From Omphalotus guepiniiformis (Eukaryota > Basidiomycota > Agaricomycetes > Agaricales > Omphalotaceae): a stretch of 64,000 nt of DNA. The notes under the pieces were generated by a model, which saw only the letters and a list, made by a program, of their open reading frames with translations, was not told the DNA's origin and ran no database searches. The translations under genes and the position numbers were made by a program. The DNA lies in NCBI GenBank assembly GCA_028554645.1, contig JAQOOI010000063.1, positions 1 through 64,000 on the forward strand. Direction: 5' to 3'. This document shows, piece after piece, positions 1 through 12,500 of the stretch (positions within the stretch are counted from its first letter, which is position 1; the number at the start of each line of letters is the position of its first letter).

Positions 1-798
1 TTGGCAAAGCCTGTTCAGGTATACGTCCTTATCCTATCTTTTTGGAGATTCAGGCAGAAAAGAAGTCTGATATGCTGGAGTTTGTGTCATCCACCGCGGT
101 CAATCTTTCTTGAAAGAAGGCCCGTAATACGAACAGGCGAGAATTGCGCGTTGTGAGTCATTCTCATTTGCTACCCATAGTACCTAATTCAACCGTGGTC
201 GCACGTCAAGAAATTCGAACGGCGTCAACAGATTTGCCACCATCATGTAAGGCTTCTTCAGAGACTATGGTGACGAGGAGAGTTTGAGCATCTGGGCACG
301 TGTGCTGGAATGTATCGAAAAAGCTCACTGTTGATGGTATGTCTGATGAAGAGGATGGGTTTCGATGATGAACGAGCCCAGTCAAGTACATCCAAGACCA
401 ATGAGAATTTCGTCGACCCCGTCTTTTCGAATTGCTTTTTTCCATTCAGCAAGTGGACGATATTCGGGTTGAGGATGAGGGTGTGTTTAAAGGTGCTGGG
501 AGGAGGCGTCTTCGAAGAATTTTAACGACATCACGCAATAGATGAAATCATCTAACGAGCTACAAGACATGGCGCCATCCCCCCCGTCCAAGCTTCCTTC
601 CAGTTAACTATCGGTCCGGAGTTTTTTTTTTACCTGGAAGATAATGAGAGCATGCCGTGTCCCTATGGACGGAGCTTGCAAGCCGGCACAGATGGCCAAA
701 CATAAATCTCATTCGCAAGTGTATGCCACCGAAGTAACTGTCGTTGGCTGAGTACAGATTACTGACACCTCTCCATCAGCCCTCAGCCTTTTAAACTT
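1..798. other. no confident gene
   Basis: I see no coding region here that I can support. Short open frames exist on both strands around 206-525, but none has a recognisable domain, a splice pattern or a good start context. The stretch follows the 3' end of the transposase gene and could be the flank of that transposon. I looked for a terminal inverted repeat matching the other side, near 5.7-6.3 kb, and did not find one by eye. Confidence 0.4.
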
Positions 799-3700
799 TC
801 ATCCCAAACTTCGACATATATTTTTCATCCTAACCCAATGTACAAGTTGTATAAGCGCTAAAGAATGAATTTGTTTACTTAAAGATAAGATAAGCGTGAA
901 GTGTAAAATATTGTCTGTAATGATACATATCACAGATACATATCTAGAGTGTGAGGCCAGAAGAGGAAGTGCAACCACTAAGCAGCAAACGCGAAACCCG
1001 CCCGCCTTCACTAGTCCTAAATATTTCTTATGAATTTCAGAAACAGTAGGAAAGTAAACAAAGCCTACTCGGGAGAGATTGAGAAGCACTGCAATGCCTG
1101 GGCACACCTCCCACCTAGTCCGTGTGGGCAACAATGTTCTCGAGAATTCACGATTTTCTAGTGTATCTGAGAAAGACGACGAAACCATCTTTGCCTGAAA
1201 ACCATTAGCCCAAAAGGACTTGAAAGGATCCGTCGTCGTCCCAGCTAGCACTTTGCTACGCTTGATTGCCATGCGAATGTGCCCATCATCTTCATAGATA
1301 TGTTGAATTTGACCGCCACACCACTCTTTCATGTGCTGATTATCAGATCTGAAGCACACGTAGCTGTTCGCAGCCTCTTTTGAGCTTGCGGTTGTATAGA
1401 AGCCGCGGGGGGCTGGTATACGCGAATAGCAACCGCCTGCATCGGTATGGAGAAGGCGGCGAAGCTCAGGGGGGAAAGGTGTGGATATTTTTTCATCATG
1501 GATATTCAAATCTTCACTTGCGTTGGAAGTGAAGGTGGCCACATGAGAGTCGTAGGCGTAGGCCTTGTCTAGAAGCTTCTGGCAATGTCGCAATAGTGGA
1601 GGGCAGTCCGTTCGTAACAGCCATTGACGGAAAGAGGCACCCTTGTTGAAGGCATGCAAAATTGTTCTTTCTACTTTCCCTATAACGACCAATTTCCAGC
1701 ACGACGATAGACATGGGGAAGAGGTACCGACCTATTACGTGATTTGTCGGTATCCTTTGTAGTTTCCCTATCAGCCGTTCAAAAGCAAAAGCCCACCAAT
1801 TTCGAACGGTGCCTGAAAGATTCCATACAATCATAGATATGAAAAGCCAGATGATGGGATGGTTGTAAAAATCCGGGGAAGTTCTTTTGCAAGCCGAGGA
1901 CGTGCGCTCTGAGAAGTTGCCGAAACAACTCTCGGTCGTTCAAGGTTAGGGTGTTCTTCGTCATTGATGATGGATGCGCACGTCAGTGACATGGACGTTT
2001 CGAGGACTGAATCCATCTGATCCGAAATATCGTCCACAACTGAGATGGGTGATTGGACTTTCCAAAGACTTAGCAAGGCAAGGGGAAGATATACAGCAAA
2101 CAGAGTTCGCCAATGATCCGCCTTCAGTGTTCCCGCCTGTGGAAGTCCGACATCTGTTGGTGGTTTGGAGAGCCAGGTTGGCGTGATGACGTCACGAATG
2201 GCCTTCTGAACCCGTTGAAGTATTGCATCGGAATCAATGTCCGTCCACAGCATCCTTTCGTGGGGCTTTGATCTTCGCTAGTACCCCTTCAGTGAGTCGT
2301 TCTGAGTATCATTGTCGCAAAGAGAAGCTCACCCAAGATATCAATTGCTGAATCAGCTGTTCTTTGCGAAATTTTCCAACTGGTAATCGGTTTAATGTCG
2401 ATGCAAACGTACATCAACGCAGCCATTGATTTCCCTTCCAAATATTTCTTTAGTGAACGACACCCGTCAATGTCATCTACAAAGGGTTTGCTGCAATTTC
2501 CGATGAATGTGTCCGATTGCATAGGTAGCGTGGTAATTCATTCTGCTAATCAAAGCAGCAAAAAGCTTGTCACGATCTTCAACAGAAAGGGCATAGCATT
2601 CAAGTGAGCCAGGATCCCCGCTGAAGGTGGGCTCTGATGTGAGTGGGCGTTTGGCCCATGGGACTGAAGGAGCGGCGGAGTTTCTAGGTACAAAAAAAGG
2701 CCATTTGAATGGCTGCTCTTCAACGAAATCATGCCGCTATGTCAAGTAAGTGACTCCATTTGGTTGTAAATTCAACAAAGGACCTACCCATTTCACAAGA
2801 GCACAGGCCATGACTTCCTTGGTCAAATCCTTTTTTGAGATAGACGACCGCTGCTCATACTGGTGGGGTAAGACCGCCAAGTCGTTACAAACATACGCGA
2901 GCGCGTTCCACTTGCGGGCTTTGAGACGGCGGCACATAGCCTTGCTGTCGACTGTCGTTTCCGGGGTACGTCCAGAAAGCTCTGTATGAATATCATAAAT
3001 ATCCTGGAATGCCCGCACATCGTTCCAGATGGCATCCTTGAGCGATAGCATTCTCTGGTTTCGATATTCTTTGGATTCTGACGACAGGTGGCTCCACTCC
3101 ACTAACAAGAGCCGCTGGCCCTCGTCGTGTTTCTCTTCCAAATCCAGGGGTTTCATTATATCCTGAAGACTATCTGGAATGGTTTTTTGACGACTGATCT
3201 TCACATCCTGGAGAGGAGACAACTGTAGGGTGAGGAGGCGATGTGAAGTTATAGTAGAAGCCAAACGAAGTTAGCTCGCTCTTCCTTGTTCTTCTCGGAC
3301 TGGTCCAGGTTCAAAGCTACGCGGAAAAAGTTTTGCTGGACCCGCAGGAAGATAGTATGCATCGGGTCAACGACAAGTTGTTTCGAAGGTTGCCAGTAGG
3401 GTAAGCGCCAGAGTTCAGAATAACGAGTACCGTACACCTGCTCTACCAGCTTGCGATCTTTCTCATTCTGTGCATCTCTCCATAAGTGTGCACCACGCTT
3501 CAAGAAGTCATCATCCACAGGCTTCCAGTTTTCATAGTCAGTCCTTCCCAAGTGTGCTGTGTGCCAGCACATGCATATAAAGCAAAAATGATGTGACGTT
3601 ACATCCAACAGCCCTGCGTAAGGACGTGCAGCTTTGAAGTCCATAACATCGTTTGCAAGTGCCGCTCGATGAGTTCTTGCATATGGGGATAAATCCTTGC

Positions 3701-5652
3701 TAAGACGATGGGTGTTGTGCGTGGCATAGGGCGCCAACCCACGGCGGTAGGCGATCTCCAAGTCTGTGATGAGGGGTCTCAAAAAGTGAGAGTGGGCAGC
3801 CTGTTTACTGTTAGGCTCCCGCGGGCCTTGAATTATACCAGGGATGTAGATGTAAGCAGGATCGTTCGCCATCTGAAGCGGAAGGTTGATGCAGAATAAC
3901 GCCATTACACCTGTGGATTTGTGACGACCACGGATGCGGTTTTCTTCAATGTTAAAGGAATCTCCATGCAGTCTGAATAACCATCTTCCCTCCTCACCGC
4001 AGTCGACAATGAACTTTGTACCATCTTCCGCAGGTATTTCCCTGATGAAGCTCCCATCCCGAGCATCGCATTTGTCCACCGGAGCATCCGCATTTTGGGT
4101 AACATCGTCACAGAAAGTATCGCCACAATTCTCAATACCAGGAAGTGCTATGAATTTTCCGAACCAGTCGGTGAAAGGGTAGTAATGGTACGTTTTGATT
4201 GGTTTACCATACCGTATGAGTGGTGTAGCGCAAGGCTCACTGGCCGGAGTCGTTTTGTGGGAGCATGTGCTAGGATACATGGGGTCCGTGCCCTCAGCGG
4301 AATAGCTGGGTGGGTACGTGAAGCTGCAGGTCGGACAGACCACATAAGGAATACTAGTTATACCAAGATTGAGGTGCTCTTCTAAGGTAGTGATGGACTC
4401 CGGAATCGCAGAGATTGCGTTTGTCTGCAAAGTATTTGGCCCATCCGGGTTGAGTAACGTCAGAGATAAGCCGAATAGCTTCAGCGCTTTGAGCATAAAG
4501 CCAGCACCGCGTTCAGCAGCTCCTTCAAACACCCTATTGACTAGGGCAATGCAATACGCAATCAGTGTGGGAGTCTGATGGCGAGCACCTGGGTCCATGA
4601 AAGCCTTCCCTGAACACACCGCAGTCAATGATCTCCATGGGATGAAAAGCATTAGAAACAACAACTCACTGTTATCAATTCTGAGTGGCGTTGTGTCAGG
4701 GTGTTTGTCACGCCAAATCCTCAGTTCATCGCGCAGGGAGTTAAGGTGTTTATTAGACCCTTCGGTGATGTGCTTTGTCAAATCAGACTGCGGAATCGAT
4801 GCGGCGTATTCTTGGGTGTTTTGTAATGTGTCCTCGACTTCACGCAGGGTTGCCTGAATGGTAGACACGCTGGAATCATCAGAGAGCTGACCGAGTCTAC
4901 TTTCCAACTTTTTTATATCCTCCTGTGCAAAGGTTGCTTTTACGAAACGACGTTTTGTCGCCATATGCGTGAGATGCGATTCTCCAAAGGGGTGAAGATA
5001 TCCATCCTTCCCAGGCACCAAAATTGATTCGAATGATGGAGAGATATTAGTTGTTTCTTGCATCTCCTGGTCCTGCTCATCTCGAAACGCTGTTGATCTC
5101 TTACGACCATGACATAAAATCAATTGGTGGTTTCCTAAATGTACATAGGATACTCACCGCCATTTCCGTAGCCTGCTTCAAGAGATCATCCAGATCAGAC
5201 TCTCCAAGGGCATTTGGAGCAGGAAGGTCATCGTCCCTGTTTAAGACGGCAGTAGCCATGATACGCTGATCATAGTCAGGTACAGATACCGCAGAGCTGC
5301 AGGAAGCCTGAGGCACGAGTTGATGGAGCGACGCGGTTGAAGTAGAGAGTGAAGGAGGAGAAAGGCGAATAGATTCTCGAGAGGATGATTCACCCTCAAC
5401 TTCTTGACGTCGACGCTTTCCCAAGAGAGTCTCGAATTTTGATATTGACGAAACTTTATTACTGGGGAGAAGACGGGTGTGATGTGAATGGCCAGATGAA
5501 ATAGCTTCATCCTTCAAGTTGGATGCCAGAAAGGCTCTGTAGCTAGATTTCCGAGTCATAAGCCCTTGAATCGAAATGTGTTTAAGATACAAAGAACGTA
5601 GAACGGTAGAGTAAGCGCCGGATGATCGGCTCCGAGAGCGGGCCGTGCACAT
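799..5652 (-). CDS. Tnp2-type (CACTA-like) DNA transposase, multi-exon, possibly decayed
   Basis: This is a transposase of the basidiomycete Tnp2/Transposase_21 kind, which would cut and move a CACTA-class DNA transposon. The start is an ATG at 5652. A first intron of about 55 bp begins with GTGAGT near 5155 and ends near 5100. The long middle exon (about 5100-3260) holds paired cysteines (CPTC), the HHFCFICMCWH stretch and the block VVDPMHTIFLRVQQNFF, which I know from this family. Downstream exons carry the family's usual order: RKWNALAYVCNDL, then AGTLKADHWRTLFAVYLP, then RNWWAFAFERLIGKLQRIPT, and last a C-terminal beta-rich part. Around 3250-3265 the frame changes without a clean splice site, and exons near 2300-2700 are short and interrupted. 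The copy may therefore be inactive. One element of the GACTYGGYGTC family lies about 170 bp upstream in sense orientation. The exon boundaries and the 3' end are uncertain. Confidence 0.75.
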
Positions 5653-5823
5653 TTTCCGACGCCGATGTCATGTTCTACACAGAGACTTAAGTACATCCTT
5701 CGAACGAGACTGATGGCGATTGAAGCATCTCCAGGTGCATAAGTTTGAGGCAATGAATCGACAGACAAAATCATCACGTAGGAATAGTCCAACACCCCTA
5801 AGCACGGCAGCAACGATTCATAA

Positions 5824-5902
5824 GACGCCAAGTCTTCGCAAATTTCAGAACACCTGACACCAAGTCAGACAAGTCAGACAACGCCGAAGAAGACACCGAG
5901 TC
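5824..5902 (-). repeat. triple-box GACTYGGYGTC element, copy A
   Basis: Read on the minus strand, three 11-bp boxes occur in order: GACTCGGTGTC at 5892-5902, GACTTGGTGTC at 5856-5866 and GACTTGGCGTC at 5824-5834. Box 2 is framed as CTGAC..GTCAG and box 3 as AAGAC..GTCTT, so each can form a small hairpin with a five-base loop. A partial extra TCTGACTTG lies just before box 2. The element sits about 170 bp upstream of the transposase ATG and points towards it. Confidence 0.85.
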
Positions 5903-6675
5903 CTCGTGGTGCTTTGTGGGTTGGTTTGAACGCTCAGCGCTCAGCGCTCAGGCACTTAGTCCGTGTCTAGGGACCGTACCGTGATAAACTTCCTTCCTTC
6001 CTTCCTTCCGTCTTCGGCTACGGAATTATGATAGGGCCCGGGTAGGCTTGAGCAGGCTTGAGCGTCAAAGAACTTCAGGTAATGGAAGTTGCGAATCGTA
6101 CCCTATCGTACCCTATGATACTGGCGTTGCAATGTGCGCGTATGTAGTACGAAAATAAGATTTATGGCCTTTACATAAGCGCCGAACTTGCTACTATAGT
6201 CTAATGTTCCCACGCAAGCTGCCAGGCGCTAAGTTATACTTACCACAATCAACGCTGCGCGCTCACTAGCGCTCACTCATAGACCAGTTCGAAGTGCGAC
6301 AATATTCATGCCAAGGAGACGGTATTCTTAGAATGATGTTGAGCTATGGGAGGCTGGTCAGTGGTTTCCAAAGTTATTTGTTACTTACTACTACCAGAAA
6401 GAATGTTAGGTCATTGACTCGAATATTGAAGGATGAACCGGTAGGCCCTCAATATCAATATTCAACGATTGCTCCATGTTGTGCTAGTGATAACACTCTC
6501 ACAGGAACATTTTATCAAGGTACTACTTATTCCCGTACTTAGAACGCTCAAGTTACTGATCAAATCACACAGTGGAAAGGTTACCCCGCATCAGAGAACT
6601 CGTAAGTCCTGGCCTCTTAAGACGGTCACCAGTCTCATTGGCATTATAGGATTGGTGTCATCGCCTTCCAGCTGG

Positions 6676-6945
6676 ACTTGGTGGGCTCAGCGTTACCAAG
6701 TTGGTGCTGGTTGCTGAGGCATGAGGCCTTGAGGCGTGATACTGGGCCGAAACGCTTGCTGAGGTTGCTCGCCGTTGGCCGGGCTTTTTGCGTCCGGGCT
6801 AGTGTTGGTGAGCTGGTGAGTAAACTTACACCCGGTTCATTCATGCTGGTTTCTGAGGCAGGATTATTCCGGAGGACCTCACGTTTGTTGTTTAATGTTG
6901 TAGAAATAGGTTCCACGTCCGACGTCGGGGGAAGTAGTGTTCTTC
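6676..6945 (+). repeat. dispersed repeat R, copy 1
   Basis: This stretch is clearly similar to 20339-20590. Shared landmarks in the same order are GACTTGGTG, AACGCTTGCT, CGCCGTTGGCCG versus CACCGTTGGCCG, TTCATTCATGCTG, GAGGCAGGA, TGTAGAAATAGGTT and CCGACGTCGG. The two copies differ by many substitutions and small gaps, so the family is old. I cannot assign it to a known transposon class. Confidence 0.65.
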
Positions 6946-7336
6946 GATCTTTTGCATCAACACCCGAGTTGGAGCCCACCCACTTTCTCTCATTCTAGTA
7001 CAGCCGTGCGTAATCTTGCTCGTTGGACGGCTGGGAGCAAGCGTAGTTGGAACAACATTCGTCTTATTGGCCCGAGGTTGTCGTCGTCGTACGAGGGGAG
7101 GTCATGCGAATTTCGGCTCCATTCCTCTAGGGTTTCTGCCTGAACCATATTCTTCAATAGAACCTCGGGACCTCCGCCAAACCTAACTCTGACTCATACC
7201 TGTCCTTTCTCCTCCACCACGGCTTTGATTAGGTCTGGCTTTCAGTTGAGGTCGGTTTTGGGAGGAAAATGATAGCTAGGGATTTTGTGCGTTGGTTGGC
7301 TGATCTGGTTAGCGCTTACGGTTACTGGTCGATGTC

Positions 7337-7480
7337 GACGTCACCTTCATCCCTTCATCCTCACCCCTCATCTTCATCCTCACCCCTCATCCTCATCTTC
7401 ATCCTCACCCCTCATCCTCGTCCTCGTCCTCATCCTCATCCTCATTCTCACTTCTCATCCCTCGTCCTTACCTTGATCCT
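7337..7480 (+). repeat. pyrimidine-rich microsatellite (TCATCC / CCTCAC type)
   Basis: Imperfect hexamer and nonamer repeats built from CCTCATCC, CCTCACCC and CCTCGTCC run without a break. The strand asymmetry is strong (almost no G). The tract is not inside a gene I can recognise. Confidence 0.85.
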
Positions 7481-8579
7481 CAGACGTCCGTCACGACACT
7501 CTTGATACCAAGATCTCAAATCTATGATCCCGAGTACGTGTTTGTAAACGTTGCCCGAGTTTGCTATATTCTAACGCCCAATGTTTCTCAGAGCTTTCAG
7601 ACCGTTTGTCGATGGAGATAACCGAGTATTTGCTCTCTTAGTGGGCCATCCAAACGATCTTGAGTGGGGAAAGCACCATTGTGCTGCTTTGAGCAGCTGC
7701 GCAGCAGAACCATCGTCGTGGTTTTTTTGACCAGCCCTCTCAAATGGGATATGGTGGGGGACAGACTGTAGGCTCTCTACCTTTGTGTGTAATGTGGTAC
7801 TCACCATTTTCACAGGCGCCTGGTATTATGGTGCATAACAAAGGTACTGAAGGGGTCGACTTCTCACTGGTCCTTTCAACTGCCATCAGGTTTCGCGAGG
7901 GTATGAGTAGATATTTCTGGCTTCGTTCAGTCATTCACCAGCCTACAGTTGTTTCCAACGCTGGATGTCCAAGTTTACTACCGCGCGAAGGATCTCCCAA
8001 AACTTCTTGACAACGATGGTCAATACGTTTTTTCAGCACCGTTTGTCTCCCTCATAAAGAGATGACGCCCATTTTCCCTTGTGGATGTTAGGTGATTAGT
8101 ACCACTACATCGAAGGCAGATACATCGGGCGTTGACTACGGTCATTGAATTTTCTCCGGAATGTCTTTTCGCCATCCCCTCCTCTGTTTGCCGACACTCT
8201 AGCACCCGAGTTTGACGACACAAATGACAATAATCTTACACGCACTTTTCAGCGGACGGCCTCTTTGGGTTGAGTATGACTTTCAGCAGCAGAAGGTCTT
8301 TTCGCTAAGCTCAGGGTAAAGAATTTGAACTAGAAGAGAGGAAGAGGACTTGTTGGCGAATAGCTCTTGGATTTTTACCTACATTTAAGGATTTCCGCCT
8401 TCTGTAATTGCAACAACAAACGTGAACTAGCAACTAAGCAATAAAATTTTCCCTGCATGAGTGCTGCGTAAATACGAGGTATTTTTGTGAGGTATGAAAA
8501 CCCAGGAAATACAAAAATCATAAATTGACAACGGCGAGATATTATTACATCAATGATGTGAGCAGGGGAGATGTATAAG

Positions 8580-9559
8580 CTATTGGGTTCTCTTTCGGAG
8601 GGAAGCTCTGCTCCCCAGTGCTTGTGCGACTTTGGCTTCCACTTTGGCTTCCACTTGAGCCTCCATTATCTCCTTAGTGATGACTACCCTTCTATACTTC
8701 AGACGACATCGGATGAAGTCGTTGGTCGCCCAGCTATTCTTGTATTCGCTCAAAAAAGGAAAACGAATACCAGCCTGGGTTCAAACATGAAAACGTCAGA
8801 GGTGCATCTCGAAGACCGGTAGAGCGGAAATTACGCACCTGCTTGCGAACCTTGTTCAGCGCTTCTAAATCCTGATCGCTTATTGGCAGGCTGCATTGAA
8901 GATGCTCTTCAACAAGGCCATTGATATAATTCTGTGGGACTCATTTACTCCGTCAATCCGGCATTTGAGAAAGCGGAAAAGCGTACCTTCACCTCAGCAT
9001 ACTTCTCATCATCCCAACCCAGAGCCTTCTGCAAATTATAGCCCCCACGATTTGGCCTACCCACCTCACCCTGCGGCTTGGTAATCACGACTCCTTTCCT
9101 AGTCGGTTTCGTACCATCCTTCCCAGCGCGAGTGCCAGAGGTATGCTCTTCAGCGAAGTGAACTTTCTTACGAGAAGCTTGATCGTCCCCGACTGTGCGT
9201 TCCTCGACGTAGACGGCATCCAAGAAGCTGGTATCAGATGAAGGGGAAGGGGAACGAGCTTGCACATCTGAGTCAGAATATTCGCCGCCACGTTCGCTGG
9301 CAACAACCTTTGGTGAATGGCAAGCAGAGGGAGAGCTAGGAGCAGATGTGTCGGAGCATGGCTCAGAACATGTGTGTCGTGAGGTAGGAGAACTGTAGGG
9401 TGGCGCTCGATGGGGTTTAGAACGAGGAGTACGATGGGCTCCGCTCGAAAAAGAGACAGGTTCGTGGTCGACGGACACAAGAGCAGCCCTCGAGGAGTAA
9501 ATTTCCATGTGGTCAATAGAAAGAGGTCGAATATCTGTATGGTCGTGAAAGTGGGCCAT
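8580..9559 (-). CDS. hypothetical protein, about 260 aa, three exons
   Basis: I do not recognise a family. The start chosen is the first ATG in frame (9559). Exon 1 (9559-8987) encodes a Ser/Pro-rich N-terminal half, probably disordered, followed by a conserved-looking segment ending NLQKALGWDDEKYAEVK. Two introns with good signals follow: GTACGC at 8986 with a CACAG acceptor, then GTGCGT at 8838 with a GAAG acceptor near 8697. Exon 2 (8931-8839) continues in frame with NYINGLVEEHLQ and a helical stretch. Exon 3 (8696-8580) encodes an alpha-helical tail with two EAKV repeats and stops at TAG. The helical C-terminal third looks like a folded or coiled-coil part. Function cannot be inferred. 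Confidence 0.6.
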
Positions 9560-9868
9560 TGGGAATCGGTAAAATGTAGCTGAAGTTTGCAAGCTTTCAA
9601 TTCCATTTTATAGGTTCTGAATGTCAGTAGTCAGTACGAGACAAAGAGAGATAAGGGCAGGTGGCTCAAAGCACGCCGTAGCTCGAGCCTGAAATTACGA
9701 CGGGGACCGATGGTAAGTTGAAAGGCAGAGCTGATCATGAATCCATTCTCGTGATATTGCTGATGTCACAAAGACTCGTGAGTTACTCGAGTCTTTGTTC
9801 AAACATGGAGACGCAATCTCACATCTTTGACAGCGTTCGAATCACCTCCATTACAATATCCCTCGGAT

Positions 9869-11996
9869 ATGCAAATACTCAAGTCCGTCTTCAAATCTCA
9901 AAACAATCGATACAACCAATTCGTTAAGCTTCAAGGTGCTCGCGATGCCGTTCTTTCTGTAGCCTTCTCAGCAGACGCAAAATTCGTGGCAGCAGCAGGT
10001 AATCAGATTCAATCCGCACCTCCCTGTAACGCTCAGTCTTTCTCTAGGTTATGGAGGGGTTAGTGTCTGGGACTTGGAATCAACCACCTTGCTCTCCATT
10101 CCGTTATCACCAACTGGCGCCTCGAATGCCCAGCGCGCCTTTCACGCCGTGTCCTGGTTACATTTTGAGCGAGGTGATAGCCATGTTCTTGTCCTTGGAT
10201 CGATGCAGGGTGAGCTCATGGCTTGGGATTGGGATCGCGAGCGTAAAGTTTGTGTTTTCTGTTCTGCAGCATCCTATCGGCGCTGACTACTTGAAATGCA
10301 GCTTTTTGATTCTATGGCTAAGAGAACTCTTTGCGAAGAAGGAAATCAGGTCATGTCGATTGACGTCCATGAACAACACGTTTCCAACGGACACAACGCG
10401 CGCATCGCTGTTTCTACAGCAGATCGTGCTGTGAGTGTATGGACTCTTTCACCGTCTTCACGGGAGCTTTTCCGCGTTTTCCGAGTCGTCCTTGCGCAGC
10501 CTTTTATACCAAGGGTTGTACTGTTTTGCAAGAGAACGCGCGATGTATACACTTTTGGACGAGAGGGCGGCAACATGTAAATTCTTAGTCTATGCTCTCA
10601 TCTATTGCATTCTAAGTGAGCATTGTCAGCATTCAGCTCGAGCATAAAACCGGTAACATCAAGTGGAATCGTTCTCATGGCCCGGACATAATGTAGGTTT
10701 TGACGCACGACTGTGGACGCTGCTGATTCTTCCAAAGGGGTTCTGTTGTTATCGACGAGTCGAAGGATCTGCTGGCTGCTTGGACTGGGCAGGATTTCGA
10801 ACTTTTCAAGCTCAGCAATCTCGAGCATATCCGCACCTTCACTAACAAAGCTCCCATGATACACTTTCCGAAGCAGGTCGCTTTCGCAGAAGGGGGAAGT
10901 ATCGTTGTCGGCGGCACTGATCGCAGCTGCGCTGTACTATACGACACCAACACTGGGACCTTCTTGCAGAGTCTCGACTACCCACAGGAAAGCTTAGTGC
11001 AAACCGTGGCAGTAAGCCCTATCATCTTGTTTCTTGTGCTTCTACTGATGTGAATATGAACAGGCGTGCACACAAGCTGATTGCTACCTCATCGCAATCG
11101 CTGGCTCGACATCTCAGAAGGCCGCTGATGTTGTCGTCTTCCGGAAGAAGCATGTCCGCGCTCGGTCTACCATAGCTGCTAATGTAGCAAAGCCAACCGG
11201 CATCCAGCAGAGAGACGCCCTATTGATCCTACCCAGATTAGGAACGACATACCTTCTCTTGACGATCATCATGGCTCTTTGTCTAGTTGGCACACACACA
11301 GCTGCTAAAAATTCTGGTGTAGTTGTGTGTATACTTTTCCATTGCTACTGAATATGAGGTTGATCGTAGTCGCTTTTGCAGATACGGGCCATTTTCAATA
11401 TGGTCTCATGGGAGCTCAACACGAAGATTCGGTTTTTCTTTCTAAATGGGGGTGTAGAACGTCCTTTGGACTTCCTCGTTCCTTCTGCAAGCATCACTTT
11501 CACAAGCTCTGTGTCTAGCCCAGATCTCGCCCTCGCCTCTGCCAGTGAAAGCATGGCTTCTAGCTCGAGTTCCGTTTCTAGTGCAAGCCTCGCTTCTGCC
11601 AGCGCAAGCATCGCTTCTAGCTTGAGCTCTGTGTCTAGTGCCGGCCTCGCTTCTGCCAGGGCAAGCATGGCTTCTAGCTTCAGTGCAGGCCTCGCTTCTG
11701 CCAGCGCAAGCATGGCTTCTAGCTTGAGCGCTGTGTCTAGTGCAGGCCTTGCTTCTGCCAGCGCAAGCATCGCTTCTAGCTTGAGCTCTGTGTCTAGTGC
11801 AAACATGGCTTCCTCTAGTGCAAGCATGGCTTCTGCCAGTGCAAACATGGCTTCCTCCAGTGCAAGCATGGCTTCTGCCAGTGCAAGCATGGCTGCTGCT
11901 AGTTCCAGGCTGGCTTCTGCCGCTATTCCACAAAGCTTTGAATGCACTGCTACTGCGGCTCATCCCTTTGCACCGGCTCTAAGTAGTAATGCGTAG
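9869..11996 (+). CDS. WD40 beta-propeller protein with C-terminal membrane segment and Ser/Ala repeat tail
   Basis: The start is the ATG at 9869 (MQILKSVFKSQNNRY), the first ATG that leads into the propeller frame. WD40 signatures appear in successive exons: AVLSVAFSADAKFVAAAG and YGGVSVWDLES (split by an intron at 9999-10047), HVLVLGSMQGELMAWDWD, RIAVSTADRAVSVWTL, GGSVVIDESKDLLAAWTG, and GGSIVVGGTDRSCAVLYD. A hydrophobic segment, TTYLLLTIIMALCLVG, follows and is likely a transmembrane helix. After one more intron (about 11320-11382) the last exon encodes roughly 150 residues dominated by Ser and Ala in imperfect units such as SAGLASASASMASS. The propeller would be a protein-binding platform at a membrane. 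The tail could be O-glycosylated and extracytoplasmic, which is inference. Partners are unknown. Exon boundaries after 10300 are approximate. Confidence 0.75.
11520..11910 (+). repeat. coding minisatellite inside the WD40 gene
   Basis: Imperfect tandem units of 27-45 bp built around CTTCTGCCAGTGCAAGCATG and TCTAGCTTGAGCTCTGTGTC repeat about ten times. All keep the same frame and encode Ser/Ala-rich units. The opposite strand is also open over this stretch, which is a by-product of the repeat and not a gene. Confidence 0.85.
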
Positions 11997-12185
11997 TTCA
12001 TGAACTTTTCTGACACTCCTATGTAAATCCGATTATATATGCCCTTTCTCGTTTGAATAACGAGTCTACATAATGATTAATCATAGGTTGCAATTACTTT
12101 TTCATAGCACGGTTGTGCCTATCGACGTTCACACGCTGGCTAAAGTCGTTCAATCCGTTCCCGTCACTCTGCAAAGAATCACGAA

Positions 12186-12261
12186 GACTCGGTGTCTTGA
12201 TAGGTCTTGATCTGTCTGACTTGGTGTTGGGCTGTTCTGAAATTTGCAAGGACTCGGCGTC
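12186..12261 (+). repeat. triple-box GACTYGGYGTC element, copy B
   Basis: The boxes are GACTCGGTGTC at 12186-12196, GACTTGGTGTT at 12218-12228 (last base differs) and GACTCGGCGTC at 12251-12261, spaced 32 and 33 bp. The element points towards the RRM gene, whose ATG at 12501 is 240 bp downstream. Confidence 0.85.
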
Positions 12262-12500
12262 TTCCGATCCGTCAATACTGCCATAGGTTGGGTTTCATAT
12301 TGTGGCACAATATCATTACTCTTACTATGTCTGTCTACTGCATGTTCTGGGCTTCTCTGCACCAGATATTGTCCTTCGGAATTGAGTCATACATCGTGTA
12401 TTATGTCATCATAGCAACAGTCCGCGCTGACTCCGTGTCTCGCGTTCTACAGTAACACTTGACTTCAGAATTAGCTTTCAACCAAGGACGTCCTCCTCAC

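Larger units (their letters stand above)
5903..8579. other. intergenic region without a confident gene
   Basis: The region holds a TTCC run near 5990-6010, a dispersed repeat (6676-6945) and a TCATCC/CCTCAC-rich tract (about 7337-7480). Between 7550 and 8250 several open frames are interrupted by stops, and I do not recognise a protein in them. It may contain gene relics. Confidence 0.4.

Noticed and set aside
11345..11963. Long minus-strand open frames of 173-200 codons
   Set aside because: They lie opposite the Ser/Ala minisatellite of the WD40 gene. Their repeats (ALAEAML, SHACTG) are the reverse reading of that repeat.
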